From Brachypterus glaber (Eukaryota; Arthropoda; Insecta; Coleoptera; Kateretidae), in NCBI GenBank assembly GCA_958510825.1, contig OY294044.1, positions 42,745,550-42,809,549 on the forward strand: DNA of 64,000 nucleotides, read 5' to 3'. The notes below the pieces were generated by a model. That model had not been told where the DNA came from. It searched no databases and saw only the letters and a list, made by a program, of their open reading frames with translations. Both the position numbers and the translations under genes were made by a program. Of the stretch, positions 12,800 to 25,561 are shown in pieces (position 1 is the stretch's first letter; each line of letters opens with the position of its first letter).

Positions 12800-13371
12800 A
12801 TTGGCGCGGATATCATCACAATATAATATATTGTTATACAATATTATTGTATATCTTACAATCCTATTCTCATGAAACGGGAATAAAATAATTTATGCAG
12901 ACAGTAATTTTAACGCTAATAAAGTTCGAAAAACTTGGTAAAATTTCGTTTTTTGAACATATTATTGGTTCTAGCAAAGAAATAACAAAAAAGTGCTATT
13001 TTTATTATTTTAATCAAAAGTACACATAATTAGTAGTTGATCCTAAAATTTTCAAACAAAATATGACTTTTTTAATGACGAAAATCGTAGGTCTCTAAGT
13101 TAATAGTTTTTGAGTCAAAATCACATTTTCGAGAAATTTTAAAATTTTCAAAAAAAAATAAAAAATCATATTTTCGAAACGGGACGGTTTTGAAAAAAAT
13201 TCCGTGGAGGTTTTTCTCTAACATCGGTGGGTAACACTTCGTGACCCAAGCCCTCAGCCCTGCCTGAATCGACGCGGATATCATCTAATAAAAGTAATGA
13301 ATTGTAGTTTAATTCAAGAAGTCAACTAGTGTATTTTTTAAATCAAAAATTCCAATAAATAATACAGGTTA

Positions 13372-15495
13372 ACAACTCTTAAAATAACCTATGAAATAGC
13401 AATACCATTGTAGCATTATGGACTAGAAAAATTGGTTGGTATAACTGGTACACTCAAGCATAACATATCTTCATGGATCTTTTAATTTTATTAAAATATT
13501 GAGTAAAATGTAACTAGACTTGCTTTAAAATAACCTACTAAATGGCAATAGCGTTGTAGCATTATGGACTAGAAAAATTAGATGTTATCACTGGTACATT
13601 CCTTTAGGTTGTCGTATTATGAAATCTAGGTTTCATAGAAGCCAAGATAAGCATCGTAGCTTAAAAAAAGTTATTAAAAAGAAGTTATTTTGCACTCGTA
13701 AAACCCAATATAGTATCCACTGTGAAGAATTTACCATGGAATGCGAATCATAACATATCTTCATGGCTTTTTTACTTTTATTAAAATACTGAGAAATGTA
13801 ACTAGACTTGCTTTAAAATAACCTACGAAATAGCAATAGCGTTGTATCAATATGAACTAGAAAAATTGGTTGGTATTAGTGGTACACTCCTTTATGTTGT
13901 CATATTATGAAACTTAGGTTTCATAGAAGCCGAGATAAGCTTCGTAGCTCAAAAAAAGTTATTAAAACGTTGCACTCGTCAAAACCCAAAATCCACTGTG
14001 AAGAATTTACCATGGAATGCGAATCATAACATATCTTCATGGCTTTTTTACTTTATTAAAATACTGAGAAGTGTAACTAGACTTGCTTTAAAATAACCTA
14101 CGAAATAGCAATAGCGTTGTATCAATATGGACTAGAAAAATTGGTTGGTATTACTGGTACACTCCTTTATGTTGTCGTATTATGAAACCTAGGTTTCATA
14201 GAAGCTGAGATAAGCTTCGTATCTAAAAAAAAAGTTATTAAAACGAAGTTATTTTGCACTCGTAAAAACCCAATATAGTATCCACTGTGAAGAATTTACC
14301 ATGGAATACGAAGCATAACATATCTTCATGGATTTTTTAATTTTATTAAAATATTGAGTAAAATGTAACTAGACTTGTTTTAAAATAACCTACTAAATAG
14401 CAATAGCGTTGTATCATTATGGACTAGAAAAATTAATTGGTATTACTGGTACGCTCCTTTAGGTTGTGGTATTATGAAACCTAGGTTTCATAGAAGGCGA
14501 GATAAGCTTCGTAGCTCAAAAAAAAGTTATTAAAACGAAGTTATTTTGCACTCGTAAAAACCCAATATAGTATCCACTGTGAAGAATTTATCATGGAATG
14601 CGAAGGATGACATATCTTCATGGCTTTTTTACTTTTATTAAAATATTAAGTAAAGTTTAACTAGACTTGCTTTAAAATAACCTACGAAATAGCAATAGCG
14701 TTATAGCATTATGGACTAGAAAAATTGGTTGGTATTACTGGTACACTCCTTTATGTTGTCGTACTATGAAACCTAGGTTTCATAGAAGCCGAGATAAGCT
14801 TCGTAGCTAAAAAAAAAGTTATTAAAACGAAGTTATTTTGCACTCGTAAAAACCCAATATAGTATCCACTGTGAAGAATTTAACATGGAATAAGAAGCAT
14901 AACATATCTTCATGGATTTTTTAATTTTATTAAAATATTGAGTAAAATGTAACTAGACTTGTTTTAAAATATCCTACGAAATAGCAATTGCGTTGTAGTA
15001 TTATGGACTAGAAAAATTAATTGGTATTACTGGTACACTCCTTTAGGTTGTCGTATTATGAAACCTAGGTTTCATAGAGGGCAAGATAAGCTTCGTAGCT
15101 CAAAAAAAAGTTATTAAAACGAAGTTATTTTGCACTCGTAAAAAACCAATATAGTATCCACTGTGAGGAATTTAACATGGAATGCGAATCATGACATATC
15201 TTCATGGCTTTTTTACTTTTATTAAAATATTGAGTAAAGTGTAACTAGACTTGCTTTAAAATAACGAAATAGCAATAGCGTTGTAGCATTATAGACTAGA
15301 CAAATTGGTTGGTATTACTAGTACACTCCTTTATGTTGTCGTATAAAAAGTTATTAAAATGAACTTATTTTGCACTCGTAAAAACCCAATATAGTAACCA
15401 CTGTGAAGAATTTACCATGGAATGCGAAGCATAACATATCTTCATGGCTTTTTACTTTTATTAAAATATTGAGTAAAATGTAACTAGACTTGCTT
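13372..15495. repeat. Satellite array, about 7 units of ~290 bp
   Basis: Units begin CTTGCTTTAAAATAACCTAC or the CTTGTTTT variant at about 13524, 13808, 14082, 14368, 14662, 14957 and 15251, after a partial first unit. Each contains CCTAGGTTTCATAGAAG, a TTTGCACTCGTAAAAACCCA block and a CATATCTTCATGG block. From 14082 onward two variants alternate (TTATGTTG type and TTAGGTTG type), which suggests a dimeric higher-order repeat. There is no ORF. A degenerate relative is at about 59845-59895. Confidence 0.9.
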
Positions 15496-16629
15496 TTAGA
15501 ATATGGCCTTTAACCTTCTAAGAAACTTCTAACTTGGTAAACTTTTAAGAGCATTAATATTTAGATACCTACTCACGCTGGTCCGAAATCAGCATTTAGT
15601 GCGACTTCAAACCAAGCCAATTTATGTTTTATTTAGAACTCAGCGATAATTTTAAGACTAAATTTAAAAAAAAGTCTATTGGTTCGTTTTTAAGTAAACA
15701 AAGAATAAGAGATATTAAATAATATATTGTTTTACTAAGAGGAAAAGTAAAGCTTTTTTTTAATAGTCTATAGAATTTACGCGAAGCGGAGTCCGGAAAC
15801 TACAGACGAGTAATAAAAAGCACTTTTCCTGAAACATATCATTTTTTTTTTCAAGCATCCTATATATATTTTCTAAATATTAATTTTTGAATTTAATTTA
15901 TTCAGTAATAAAGTATGTTTTTTTTTTTATTAAAATAGGCCAATAAAACCGTTTCGAAATAAACTTAAACCTTGCTTAGCTCATTTTAAATTTTTTTCGT
16001 AGGCTAAATCGTACACTTTTCGCGATTTTGATGGTAACTTGTCTAATGTAGCATTTGCAATTTTGGAGAAATTTGTAGGTGTATAAACCATATATTCTTC
16101 TTTAATCATTTTTAATTAATTTCACACAACATTTTTGCACTGAATCTCGAGTCAACCACCTGTTTACATAATAAACAGACAAGTTTGAAGTATGGCTGTC
16201 ATCAAATCAAGAGTGCTGCTACCAGTGGTGGTTTTGCTAACTTTTTTTTACGGCGTACAACAATGAACTTATTTTTTTACCGTAAAGTAATAGATCACTT
16301 CTAATTAGTGTGTTTAGTTATAAAATATTAACATTTTAGTACGCTTGAAGAAAAAATATATTTTTCTACTACCTAATTAAGTGCTAGCTTACATATTATC
16401 TACCGTTGTCAAGGCTTGTTTATCTTGACAACCAATAAAATCAGTGAACTCATTTATTATTGACCGTTGTTAAGCATTGTTTATTGACGACGATCAATAA
16501 TGAAAAAATTTTGAGGCAACTACTAACTTTTTTCAACTTATTTGTCAAACTGACAGCTATGTCTAAATAATTTTTAAACTTTATTTTTAACTCATATTTG
16601 GAGTTACTAGCTTTAGGTAGTGGAAAAAA
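15496..16629. other. AT-rich stretch, no gene
   Basis: No supported coding region. Around 16360-16500 the word ACCGTTGT(C/T)AAG recurs with short inverted partners. Confidence 0.4.
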
Positions 16630-16764
16630 TAGTATATGCACCACGTATGCGAACTGTCTTAAGTGTTCTCTACTGATTTTTTGCCTCGACTCAGTCTCAG
16701 CAAAAAAACTTTAGTCTCGAACACTAAAGACTTAGTTCACATACTAGGTGCATAATATACTATT
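16630..16764. repeat. 135-bp MITE
   Basis: Imperfect inverted arms of about 45 bp: AATAGTATATGCACC at the left pairs with GGTGCATAATATACTATT at the right. Fragments of the same terminus recur at about 20640 and more weakly at 34510. Confidence 0.6.
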
Positions 16765-16789
16765 TAAATAGTTAGGTGTCAGTTATTTG

Positions 16790-17012
16790 TCAACAAAATA
16801 TTTGGTTGGATATGGCCAATTGAATTATTTGGTTGTGATAAATAAATTTTATTTCTGTAAAATAAACTTTTTTGTTCCTATTAATAAATCATTTTGAAAT
16901 TAAAATATTTGTTTACATGAACTAAATATTTATTTTACTCAAATAAAATTTGTTACTCACAACCAAATAATCAAATTGGCCATATCAAAATAAATCCATT
17001 TCATCAGTGCAG
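16790..17012. repeat. MITE, GGCCAATTGAATTATTTG family, copy 1
   Basis: Inverted arms contain GGATATGGCCAATTGAATTA and its near-complement; the right tip reads ATCAGTG. A second copy in the opposite orientation lies at 39046-39298, whose CACTGATAAAA-type tip suggests a TA-target Tc1/mariner MITE. Confidence 0.7.
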
Positions 17013-17792
17013 ATTTTTAAAAACTGAGAAAAAGTTTCCAAGAACTTTTGTGCTAAACCGATCCTATGGAGACCCTAGGTAATTTTCAGAAAATTACTAC
17101 TTTATAAGTTTATAAAGTTTAACTTATTGGCATATAATTTTTATTGTAGCATCGAAGAAATAAATGCAAAAATTAAGCGTTTCAATAAAATTAACTTTTT
17201 GACTAGGGGCGTACTAATTGGGTGTCCCCAATATAGCTGTAAAAACTGTAAGTACCCCCTGGTTTAATATTTTTTATGCCATAAAAGATGATAATTATTG
17301 GTATTGGTATTAATATCAACATATTAAACGGTTTTTGAGCTATGATGACTTATTCTAAAAATGCCCATTTTTCCACATTTTTTGAGGTAAATAAAATCTG
17401 TTTTTTAATATTTTTTTATACTGTTTGTTAAAATATATGAAAATATTTTTTTTTCAAAAAATATATAGAGGAAAGGAAGCAAATATGGGCTACCCATTTT
17501 ATTTTTTCTTGTAAAAAAATAAATAAAAGTTTAGTTCCAATACCAAACGTACCCAACGATAGCTATATTAATTAGTCACAACCTGTTATAAATTAATATT
17601 GATTAAAACAAATAATAAATTCATTACTTCGTAAATAGTGAGAAGGTGCACTTTTGTGTCGATTTGAAATTGGCCCTAAATATGGGCTGCCCCCAAAATT
17701 GTGTAATAAATATTAGATTTGAAGTGGCAATCAATCTTATTGATCGCAATAAGTTAAAAGTATAAAAGTTATATCTAAAATGAAATAATAAA

Positions 17793-17948
17793 TCAAATAA
17801 CTCCTAATATAGAACGTGGTATATTAAACATTTTTAAAGCTTTGAAGGTACCCATCTCGTACTGCCTCATCGCTATTATAGCGCGTTGCATATGGCCCTC
17901 GTTCCATTTTCTTCTATTCTTGGCTATTGCTGATCTTTTCTTGGCCTC
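17793..17948 (-). pseudogene. pogo-type psq DNA-binding fragment
   Basis: A 51-codon open frame, bounded by stops and lacking a start, encodes a pipsqueak-type helix-turn-helix. The recognisable part is a KW-x6-RAI stretch followed by EMGTFKALKMFNIPRSILG, the recognition-helix region seen at the N-terminus of pogo/Tigger-like transposases and CENP-B relatives. Nothing of the DDE catalytic domain was found nearby. The surrounding 17.45-18.41 kb has partly inverted ends (GAGGAAAGGAAGCAAATATG and its near-complement at about 18360-18400) and repeated CCCATATT words at about 17481, 17678, 17985, 18009 and 18340. It may be the deleted body of the same element. The fold assignment is fairly sure; the element boundaries are not. 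Confidence 0.55.
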
Positions 17949-18702
17949 CTAGAAAAATTCTAGGCTTAAATACATAGTTCTATATAGCCCATAATAGAAA
18001 CACAGGGATGGCCCATATTGCAAAAATACTCGGTGTATACAACAAAAGAGATTATGTCTAAAACTCAGTAATTCGAAGAAAACTAATAAGCACACATCAA
18101 AGCCCGATTATGTGGCTTTAATTTGTTGCAGAAATGGTTTTGAAAACGTTGTTATCTATCAGGTAACGGAATTTATAAACTTACCTAAAAAAGTTCTGTG
18201 GCTTGCTAAAAATAAATTCTCAAACGTCAACGAATGTATGAATTATTAATGAATCTTTATTGTGGATGTTTAACTTCGCCATTTACGATTTGCGATAGTC
18301 GGATGCAGAGAACTGCATCGGATAGCTGAGAAACCCCCCTAGCCTATATTACAAGATCTAGCCCACATTTGCTACCCTTCCTCTAATATTTTGCAAAAAA
18401 ATGTTATTTTATCTCACTGAATGTTAATTTCAAACCACCGTGCTACGTTTATGTTTTAATAGATATAATGTTGATTTTGTTGACGCTTTACTTTCAAAAC
18501 TTTTTACGGCCTACTCCATAAATTATAACCGCTCAAAACTGAAGTTTTTGTACTTTTAGACAACTTATCATTGCGTCAGACGAATTCGGCTGATTGTAGG
18601 TTTTGAGGATAATAAATAACAAAGGCGTTTCTCACTTATTATATTAAATAAATTTTATTAATTCCTATAATTTTACATGCAGGTTATTAATTATAAGCAT
18701 TT

Positions 18703-18875
18703 ATACAGTGCGGTTCAAATTTCACCCACTCTCTTAACTTTTGAACAAGTTGAGATTTCGACTTCAAATTTGAAACACTTAAATAAGGAGAGGGGACATG
18801 GGGGATATTTTTTTAAATGGAAAGGGTGATCGTGTGATACATCATTTTAAAGATTATAAAGTTATCTATTTGACA
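18703..18875. repeat. Partial MITE, GCGGTCCAAAAGTCACC family, copy A
   Basis: Begins TACAGTGCGGTTCAAATTTC and runs through CTCTTAACTTTTGAAC; this is one arm only of the palindromic family whose complete copies are at 33471-34177 and 49168-49901. Confidence 0.75.
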
Positions 18876-19264
18876 TTAAGCATGAGTATTATACACAAAT
18901 AAATTGAATTATAAGAGATACAAGATCGGTTAAATTAGATAAAAGTTGCGAATTTCTATGCTAATTAATAATCTGAAACATCGCAAACAAATTAAAAATC
19001 CTGAGTTAATTTTCATTTTTTTGAGCAAAAACCAACAAAGCTAGACTTTTTTAACTGAAACATTGTGAGGGTACTTTTTTGTAAGGAATTTGAATCTGTT
19101 ATCGTATTTTACATGGCATCCGTTATCATATTTTCCATGGTATTTTAGATGCTAAAGTAACAACAACTAAATTTATTTTTTCTTGTGTGCAATTTTGGAT
19201 TTTTGCATTTACATTAGTTTTTTTTTTCTGATTACGATGATGTATAACACGAGAAAAGTCTTAC

Positions 19265-21554
19265 CCAGAAAACCAGCTTGAGAGTCTAGTATATAGCATA
19301 TTAAACTTGCTTTCATATAGCAAGAAAAATGGAAGAAATTATTGAGACGTTCAGAATATTTCTCAAAAGTTGAATGAAAAATGGTCGCCATAATTGTACG
19401 ACTAAAAGCACTCATAATTATATCGAAATATGTATTCTATTTTATGTTAATTTAAGGTTTTATTTTTATAGGTTCCATTTCTAATACTAAATGCTCAGTT
19501 TTAGACGGTAAATTAATAAACCATTTGAGGTCGATAATATACGCCTTTATTTGATAAATTTAGGACGACCTCATAATGACCAACTTTATGTCGAAAATAT
19601 ATATTTTATATTGGTTTAATTGAGAACATGCTATAAATGAATTATTTTAAGTACAAAATATACTGCTTATATCGTCTCAATTTAGCTCAATAATATTGCT
19701 TCTATTTTTCGCACTTAATGCAACCAAATATTTTAAAATAGTATTTATTTTGTTTGTTTTTTCTTAAAGATTTAGATTTAGTATTACTAAAGTCTTCAGA
19801 ATGGATGCACACCGCTTTGGAAATTTACTAATTATAAATTCTTCTCAGGTCTTTCAAAATCGTGGAAAAAAAAGGCAATTTGATTATTTCTTCTTTAAGA
19901 AGTAAAGAATACAAAACAAAAGTAAAAGTGACCTTAGTGAATGCAGTGGAGTCTTAGAAGAATACAGGAGTGGTAGAAGAGAGCTGTTGTGGTGAAAACA
20001 GAAGTAGTGAAAATGGGAGTTTGGATTTTAAATGAAAATATGGTAATTTCACAGAAAATAAAGTAGGTCATATGTGACCAGCAAAGAAAGTGGTAAATTT
20101 TAATCAGGCCTGTAAATTCAGTATTATCTTTTGTAGAATGTTAGCTATAATTATGGTAATTTTTGGGACTGTCTGTAAAAGTGCCTGAGATTTTACTAAA
20201 CATTATAATATTGAGGTTAATTTAATAAATATTGTAAATTCACATTCTGACATAGTGAATTCGCTTTAATTATTACACTTAATACTACTGAAAGAGTGTG
20301 AAAATTTGTTAGGCTTCGCATCGGAATGTGCAAACTACTTCTGAAACATACTTGCAGAGGTATCCAGAAGCAGCCAGCAGCAGCCAGCTCGACTAGAATA
20401 AAGTTCCGGGATATCCTGTTGTTCTTAATTTAAAACTTAACAGTCAACTGTGCAAAAATGTGAACGCTCAAGCTGTAAATTTGATCAACAGTCAAAATTT
20501 TGTTAAACAAAATTGTATTCAAAGCACACACACAAAGCTTTATTCAAAACTGTAAAAATCCTAAATGGCGCTTTGTCGGTTTTTACTTAAAAAAATAAAA
20601 ACAAAGGATTTTTTATTTGTTTGTGATAATTAAAACAACTAGGTGCATAATATACTATTGTGGTTCAGGCTTGTATCACAACACACTTTAGATAATTATT
20701 ATTAAAAATTTAAATTTTACCTTCATGTTCTTCCTCATTTTCAATATAATTTTTACTCTCATTTTCACTATTATTCGCTATTTCACTACTTCTGCCTTCT
20801 CCATAACAGCTCTCTTCCACTACTCCTGTATTCCTTTAAAACTTCACTGCATCCACTTAGGTCACTTTTACTTATGTCTGTACTTCTTTATTTCTTAAAG
20901 AAGCTAAATAATCAAATTTTATTTTTTTTTCGACGATTTTTAAATACCTGAGAAGAATTTACAATTCGTAAATTTTCGAAGAGGCGTGCATTCTTTCTGA
21001 AAACATTAGTAATACTAAACGTCTGTTAAGAAAAAAGAAACAAAATAAATAATACTTTGAAATATTTGCTTGCATTTAGTGAGAAAAATAGAATCATTAT
21101 TAGCGAGCTAAATTGAGACGATATAAGCAGTATATTTTGGACTTAAAATTGTTATTTATAACATGTTCTCAATTAAACCAATATGAACTATAAAGTTGGT
21201 CATTATTAGGTCGTCCTAAATTGTATCAAATAAAGGCATATATTATCGACCTAAAATAGTTTATTAATTAACATTCTAAAAGTAAGGAGCATTTAGTCTT
21301 AAAAATGGAACCTATAATAATGAGACCTTAAATTAACATAAAATAGCATACATATTTCCATATAATTATGAGTGCTTTTAGACGTACAATTATAGCGTCC
21401 ATTATTCATTCTACTTTTGGGAAATATTTTAAACGTCTCAATAATTTCTTCCATTTTTATTGCTATATGAAAACAAGTTTAGGATGCTATATTATATAAT
21501 ATAATAATATAATATAATAATATAATAATAATACTAGACAAGTTGGTTTTCTGT
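19265..21554. mobile_element. 2.3-kb element with ~750-bp inverted arms
   Basis: Left arm 19265-20010 and right arm 20745-21554 are inverted copies; the tips read AGAAAACCAGCTTGAGAGTC and, inverted, GACAAGTTGGTTTTCT. The spacer has no convincing ORF; a GCAGCCAGCAGCAGCCAGC triplet-rich patch lies at about 20370. The right arm has gained a TAATA-type microsatellite at about 21490-21535. A one-arm copy is at 10520-11133. It looks like a foldback-type non-autonomous DNA element; no clear target duplication. Confidence 0.8.
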
Positions 21555-23135
21555 ATGTTCTTTATGTATATATTTGGCTAAATAAATAATTTATATCTAT
21601 AAGTTTTTTTTCTAATATTTCAGAACATAAAAACCCTATTATTATTAAAAAAACTGAGGTGAAAAGCAAAATGTTTCAAGTAGAGAGCACAAAATAAAAT
21701 AAAAAAAAAACTAAACTGTTTAATAAAAATCAAATGCGGCATTAAGTAATATCAATAGGGATTAAAAGTATGGATACTATATTTTAAATTCATATTTAAT
21801 AGCTTTTCCTAAAATTTCCTTGGAACCCACTTTACGGGCATTTACGGTACCCAAAATAAATGCAGACTGATGGAAACAATAGAATGATCAAAATCTTAAA
21901 ACTTCCGCCAAAAATTAAGTGCCGTGAAACCGTACCATTTTTAGTTGATGTGTTTATGACAGTCATAATATGACTAAATTTAGTTATAAATTTCAAGCCA
22001 GAAAGGCGCAAAATAATTTTTTGCGTAAAGCGCCAGTAGTGTAAATCCAGTTTTGTATAAAACGAAAATATAAAAATTAACTACTTTCACCGGGTCAAAA
22101 TTAACACAATCTAATTTGATATTACGTACATTTTTGGTTAAGTGTAGGCTACAGAGATAACTTTTTTCATCTAATCTTATATTTATAAGTAATTCGTAAT
22201 AAGTAAATTTAATTAGACGCGAGTAAAAGAGGGTAAGTTTACTTTGTTTGCCATAACTTTTTCAAGTAAAACATTTTTGTTATTTCTTTTTTTTTAATTA
22301 GAGGATTTTTTAATTATATTTGCATAACTAAGTGCTTGCTGTAACAGCTGAAAACCACCCGTTTTCGAGAAAAATACATTTTATGAAATTCAAGAATTCA
22401 AGAGATAGTTTTAATAACCCAGCTATAAATTACAAGAAATTTTAGATGAAAACTCACATAAATATCTTACAAGAGTGGAAGCTACAACCCTTTAACGATA
22501 GTCCTTTTAAGCATTTTAGGGTTCTATTTCTGAAAACATTTTTCATATATTCTGATTTAGAATCACCCCTTAAAAGCTTTATTTCTAATCACCATATTTT
22601 TTATCACAACGTGGTTTCTATTAGTTTTACGAATATACCGGGTGTGTTGCCCACGAATTATCTTATTAACAGACAGGGGTGAGTCAAAAATTTTTTTGGG
22701 GATAGGGGGCAGAACAAAATTTGCCTAAGGATTAAGAAATTTCCCAACTTTTTGCCCTGATGCAGTTTTGATGACTAAAAAAGTCCGCCTCGAAAAAAAC
22801 TTTTGCGGAAATTTTGATGACTAAAAAAAAAGTCCTTGCCTCTGCAAATTTTCGAACTATACGACTCAATTTTAGTAAAGTAGTAAATTTGATGACTAAG
22901 AAAAAAAACTCATCGTCCCTACAAACTTTCCATCTACCCAGTTTTGTTGGGTATTTTCATAATTTTTCTAATAACTGGAGAGTAGATTTTTCCAACTCAA
23001 GCGTGGTTGGGAGGAGGGTGCCTCCCTATCCCCATTCCATCACCCCTGATAAAATATTAATTTTTTAAATTTTAAGGGCTTATTTGAGTTAAAAATTAGG
23101 ATTCGGCTTTGATTCCCTTTTGATTGGTGCATCAC
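21555..23135. other. No gene; degenerate 75-bp repeat at 22760-22930
   Basis: The word TTTGATGACTAA(A/G)AAAAA recurs about every 60-80 bp between 22765 and 22920. ORFs of 78 and 84 codons at 22446 and 22814 overlap this repeat or are unrecognisable; I do not call them genes. Confidence 0.4.
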
Positions 23136-23386
23136 AAGTCGATATTTGCATTAAAGGTGGCGCCACAGGTAATTCTTTTTGAAACACTAGCTAAATACAA
23201 AGAAGTCACTTAAAAATATTTTTTTTTTCAATTAAACTTTAATGGAGAGCTCATAACATGAAAGTCGATATTTGCATTAAAGGTGGCGCCACAGGTAATT
23301 CTTTTTGAAACACTAGCTAAATACAAAGAAGTCACTTAAAAATATTTTTTTTTTCAATTTAACTTTAATGGAGAGCTCATAACATG
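23136..23386. repeat. 126-bp tandem duplication
   Basis: Two nearly identical 126-bp units (23136-23261 and 23262-23386) contain GCATTAAAGGTGGCGCCACA and ATGGAGAGCTCATAACATG. The near identity argues for a recent duplication. The GGCGCCAC word also occurs in the palindrome arms at about 30555 and 31200. Confidence 0.9.
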
Positions 23387-23393
23387 TTAAAAC

Positions 23394-24334
23394 GGGCGCC
23401 GGCCTTAACCGCGCAGTAAATACCGCGTCGGCCGCCAATACCGCGCGTCCGTTACCGCGCTGTTGTTTAGCGCGCGTGGCCTTTACCGCGAGTGACCTTT
23501 ACCGCGTTGACAAATACCGCGCACGGTGTTTACCGCGCCTAATAATACAGCGCGTGTCATTTACCGCGCATAAAAATAAAATATTTTGGTTTGGTTGTTT
23601 TTAGAAATCAATAAAATTAAAGTTTTTTTTATTTATCGACGAAAAGGTTTTTTTCTGTTGGATTTACTTACATGTTTTTTACTGCAATTTTTATGTTTTT
23701 ATAGTCTATATTATTTTTAATATTATATTTAGTATAGTAGTAAAAACGAACAAATAATGTTTATTGAATTGATTAAAAGTAAACGAGGCAATTACTTGGC
23801 TTTGTACAAAAATTACATGTATCGAAAAGAGAGGAATATTAAAGATAAAATAATATGGAAATGTACCATTAAATTAATAATAATGTATTAATGGAAATAG
23901 AACATTCACACATAGCAAATACCATAGAAATTGAGTCCCGTAAAATATTAAATGATGCAAAAAAAAGCAATAGAAACACTGGAAAATCCGCAAGTTATTG
24001 TGGCAAGTGTCTGTGCCAATGCGTTTAGTTCTGTGAGTGGAAAATTACCAACTATAGAAGAAATGAAAAGGACTATACGACGTCAGCGTAAGAAAAAATA
24101 ATGTTCCAGTTAATCCTGTTTCACTGGCTGAATTAACAATTCCAGATGAATATAAAGGTCCCGCGCGGTATTTGACAGCACGGTATTTATCAACGCGGTA
24201 TAGGCCACGTGCGGTTAACAACATGCGCGGTATTTTTCAACGCGGTAAAGGCCAAGAGCGGTAAAAGAAAGCGCGGTAACGGACGCGCGGTACTGGCCGG
24301 CGCGGTATTTGATGCGCGGTAATGACCCCTACCC
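23394..24334. mobile_element. MULE/Foldback-like element with tandem-repeat TIRs
   Basis: A 941-bp element flanked by a perfect 8-bp direct repeat GTTAAAAC (23386-23393 and 24335-24342). Both ends begin GGG and consist of tandem TTTACCGCGC-like decamers in inverted orientation (23394-23572 and about 24161-24334), GC-rich against the AT-rich background. The interior keeps the N-terminal relic of a FLYWCH-MULE transposase, cut off where the right TIR begins. Long TIRs built of sub-repeats, a target duplication of about 8-9 bp and a MULE transposase are the hallmarks of Foldback/Phantom-type elements. The element inserted into a repeat related to the 10872-10964 retroposon. Confidence 0.85.
23757..24158 (+). 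pseudogene. FLYWCH-MULE transposase N-terminus, frameshifted
   Basis: The frame opening at 23757 encodes a FLYWCH-type zinc-finger start: a YRKERNIKDKIIWKC segment supplies the aromatic residues and first Cys. It hits a stop at 23889. The next frame (from 23891) supplies the HSH metal-ligand pair, then after a one-base slip in an A-run near 23958 it continues through KLPTIEEMKRTIRRQRKK. A further slip near 24100 leads into LAELTIPDEYK. This order (finger, HxH, basic RRQR region, IPxEY) is the known N-terminal half of FLYWCH-containing MULE transposases. The DDE catalytic domain is deleted; the coding relic joins directly to the right TIR. Confidence 0.75.
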
Positions 24335-25561
24335 GTTAAAACAAGCCTAGGCTTATTTAGGGCTCTCCATAAATCTGTTAAATTCATTACAGATAAATAG
24401 GACAGAACAGAAAAAAAAAATAGAATAGAATCTGAATTAAATTATCAGATTTATTCTTGCCCTGCCTCGTGCCGACAATGGTTGTTACAGTTTTCTTAGT
24501 TTAAAACTTGGCTTAATCAACCTTAAACTTGTATAATATTGCTATAGCTATTGTATATTTTACCATAAAATTTAAAGTCAATATGTTTTCAACCAAATAC
24601 TTGTAAATTATATTGAATAAACAACACAGAAGGCTTTGGGTAAATAAATTGAATAATGTGAAACTGAATTATTAGATTTGCTTTCATATATGCACATATA
24701 CTATAGTTAATGTACGTTATGTAGCTAATAAATTTAGCTTACATGGCAAAATGAATTCTATTTCGCGCAAAATAACCCTCACAATTAATTTACGAATAAC
24801 ACTAGTTTTCAAAAATATTAAGCTAAGCAAGTTTATCGTACACGCATAAGGGTCTATCAGACGGGCTTTCTGCCCATGCTATTCTAGCTCAAAAGAAGTA
24901 GGAAAGTTTTTTTTCTAAAATACACTGTTTTCCTATATATAATTCTTACATTATGACATAGACATACAATTTAAAATACTTTGTATAAAGCGTGCATGAA
25001 ATATCAAACATTTAGTGTGGCGTATTTTTTTTGGGGGGTCAAATATCGTATCATAGATTTTAAGTCACTGAACCCGATCCGTAAGCAAAATTTATCTATT
25101 GTATTCGATTCTCAATGAAATGAAATGGTAATTTTGGCATTTTTAGGTTCAATTATCTCGAAAACCTGACGTGATGGAAAAACTCCGCGCCCGGGTAATC
25201 CGGAGAATCCGGTCCGGATTCGCTTACAACCACTCAAAATCTATAAGATACGGTAGGTTTGACTCTAGTTGTAATAGGGAATAAAATTGTGGTCATGTGT
25301 AATGGTTGTAAAACTAGTCTAATTTTTTTTTCTTTTAACCTTCTTTTTGACATTTATATAGTTCTCGATAATCCTACTTAGCCAAGTATGTAGATCTTTT
25401 CTGCATGACATCTGTACCCTTTAACATCTGAATGTAAGATATATACTTTTAACATGTTAAAGACCTCATGTTAATCAAAGTTAGCAGACGTTTGATAATC
25501 AAACTTTGATGTCCATTGGGACAGCGACGTAACTATAGGTTCTTGCGCGTCTTGCCCTTCC
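24335..25561. other. Retroposon-like flank, then no gene
   Basis: About 24343-24400 continues the host repeat of the MULE insertion (TTATTTAGGGCTCTCCAT then AT-rich tail). The remainder has no gene; a GC-rich patch of CCGG words sits at about 25175-25220. Confidence 0.4.

Noticed and set aside
23394..24334. CpG island or promoter
   Set aside because: The CG-rich sequence is confined to inverted TTTACCGCGC arrays bounded by an 8-bp target duplication, so it is a transposon end.
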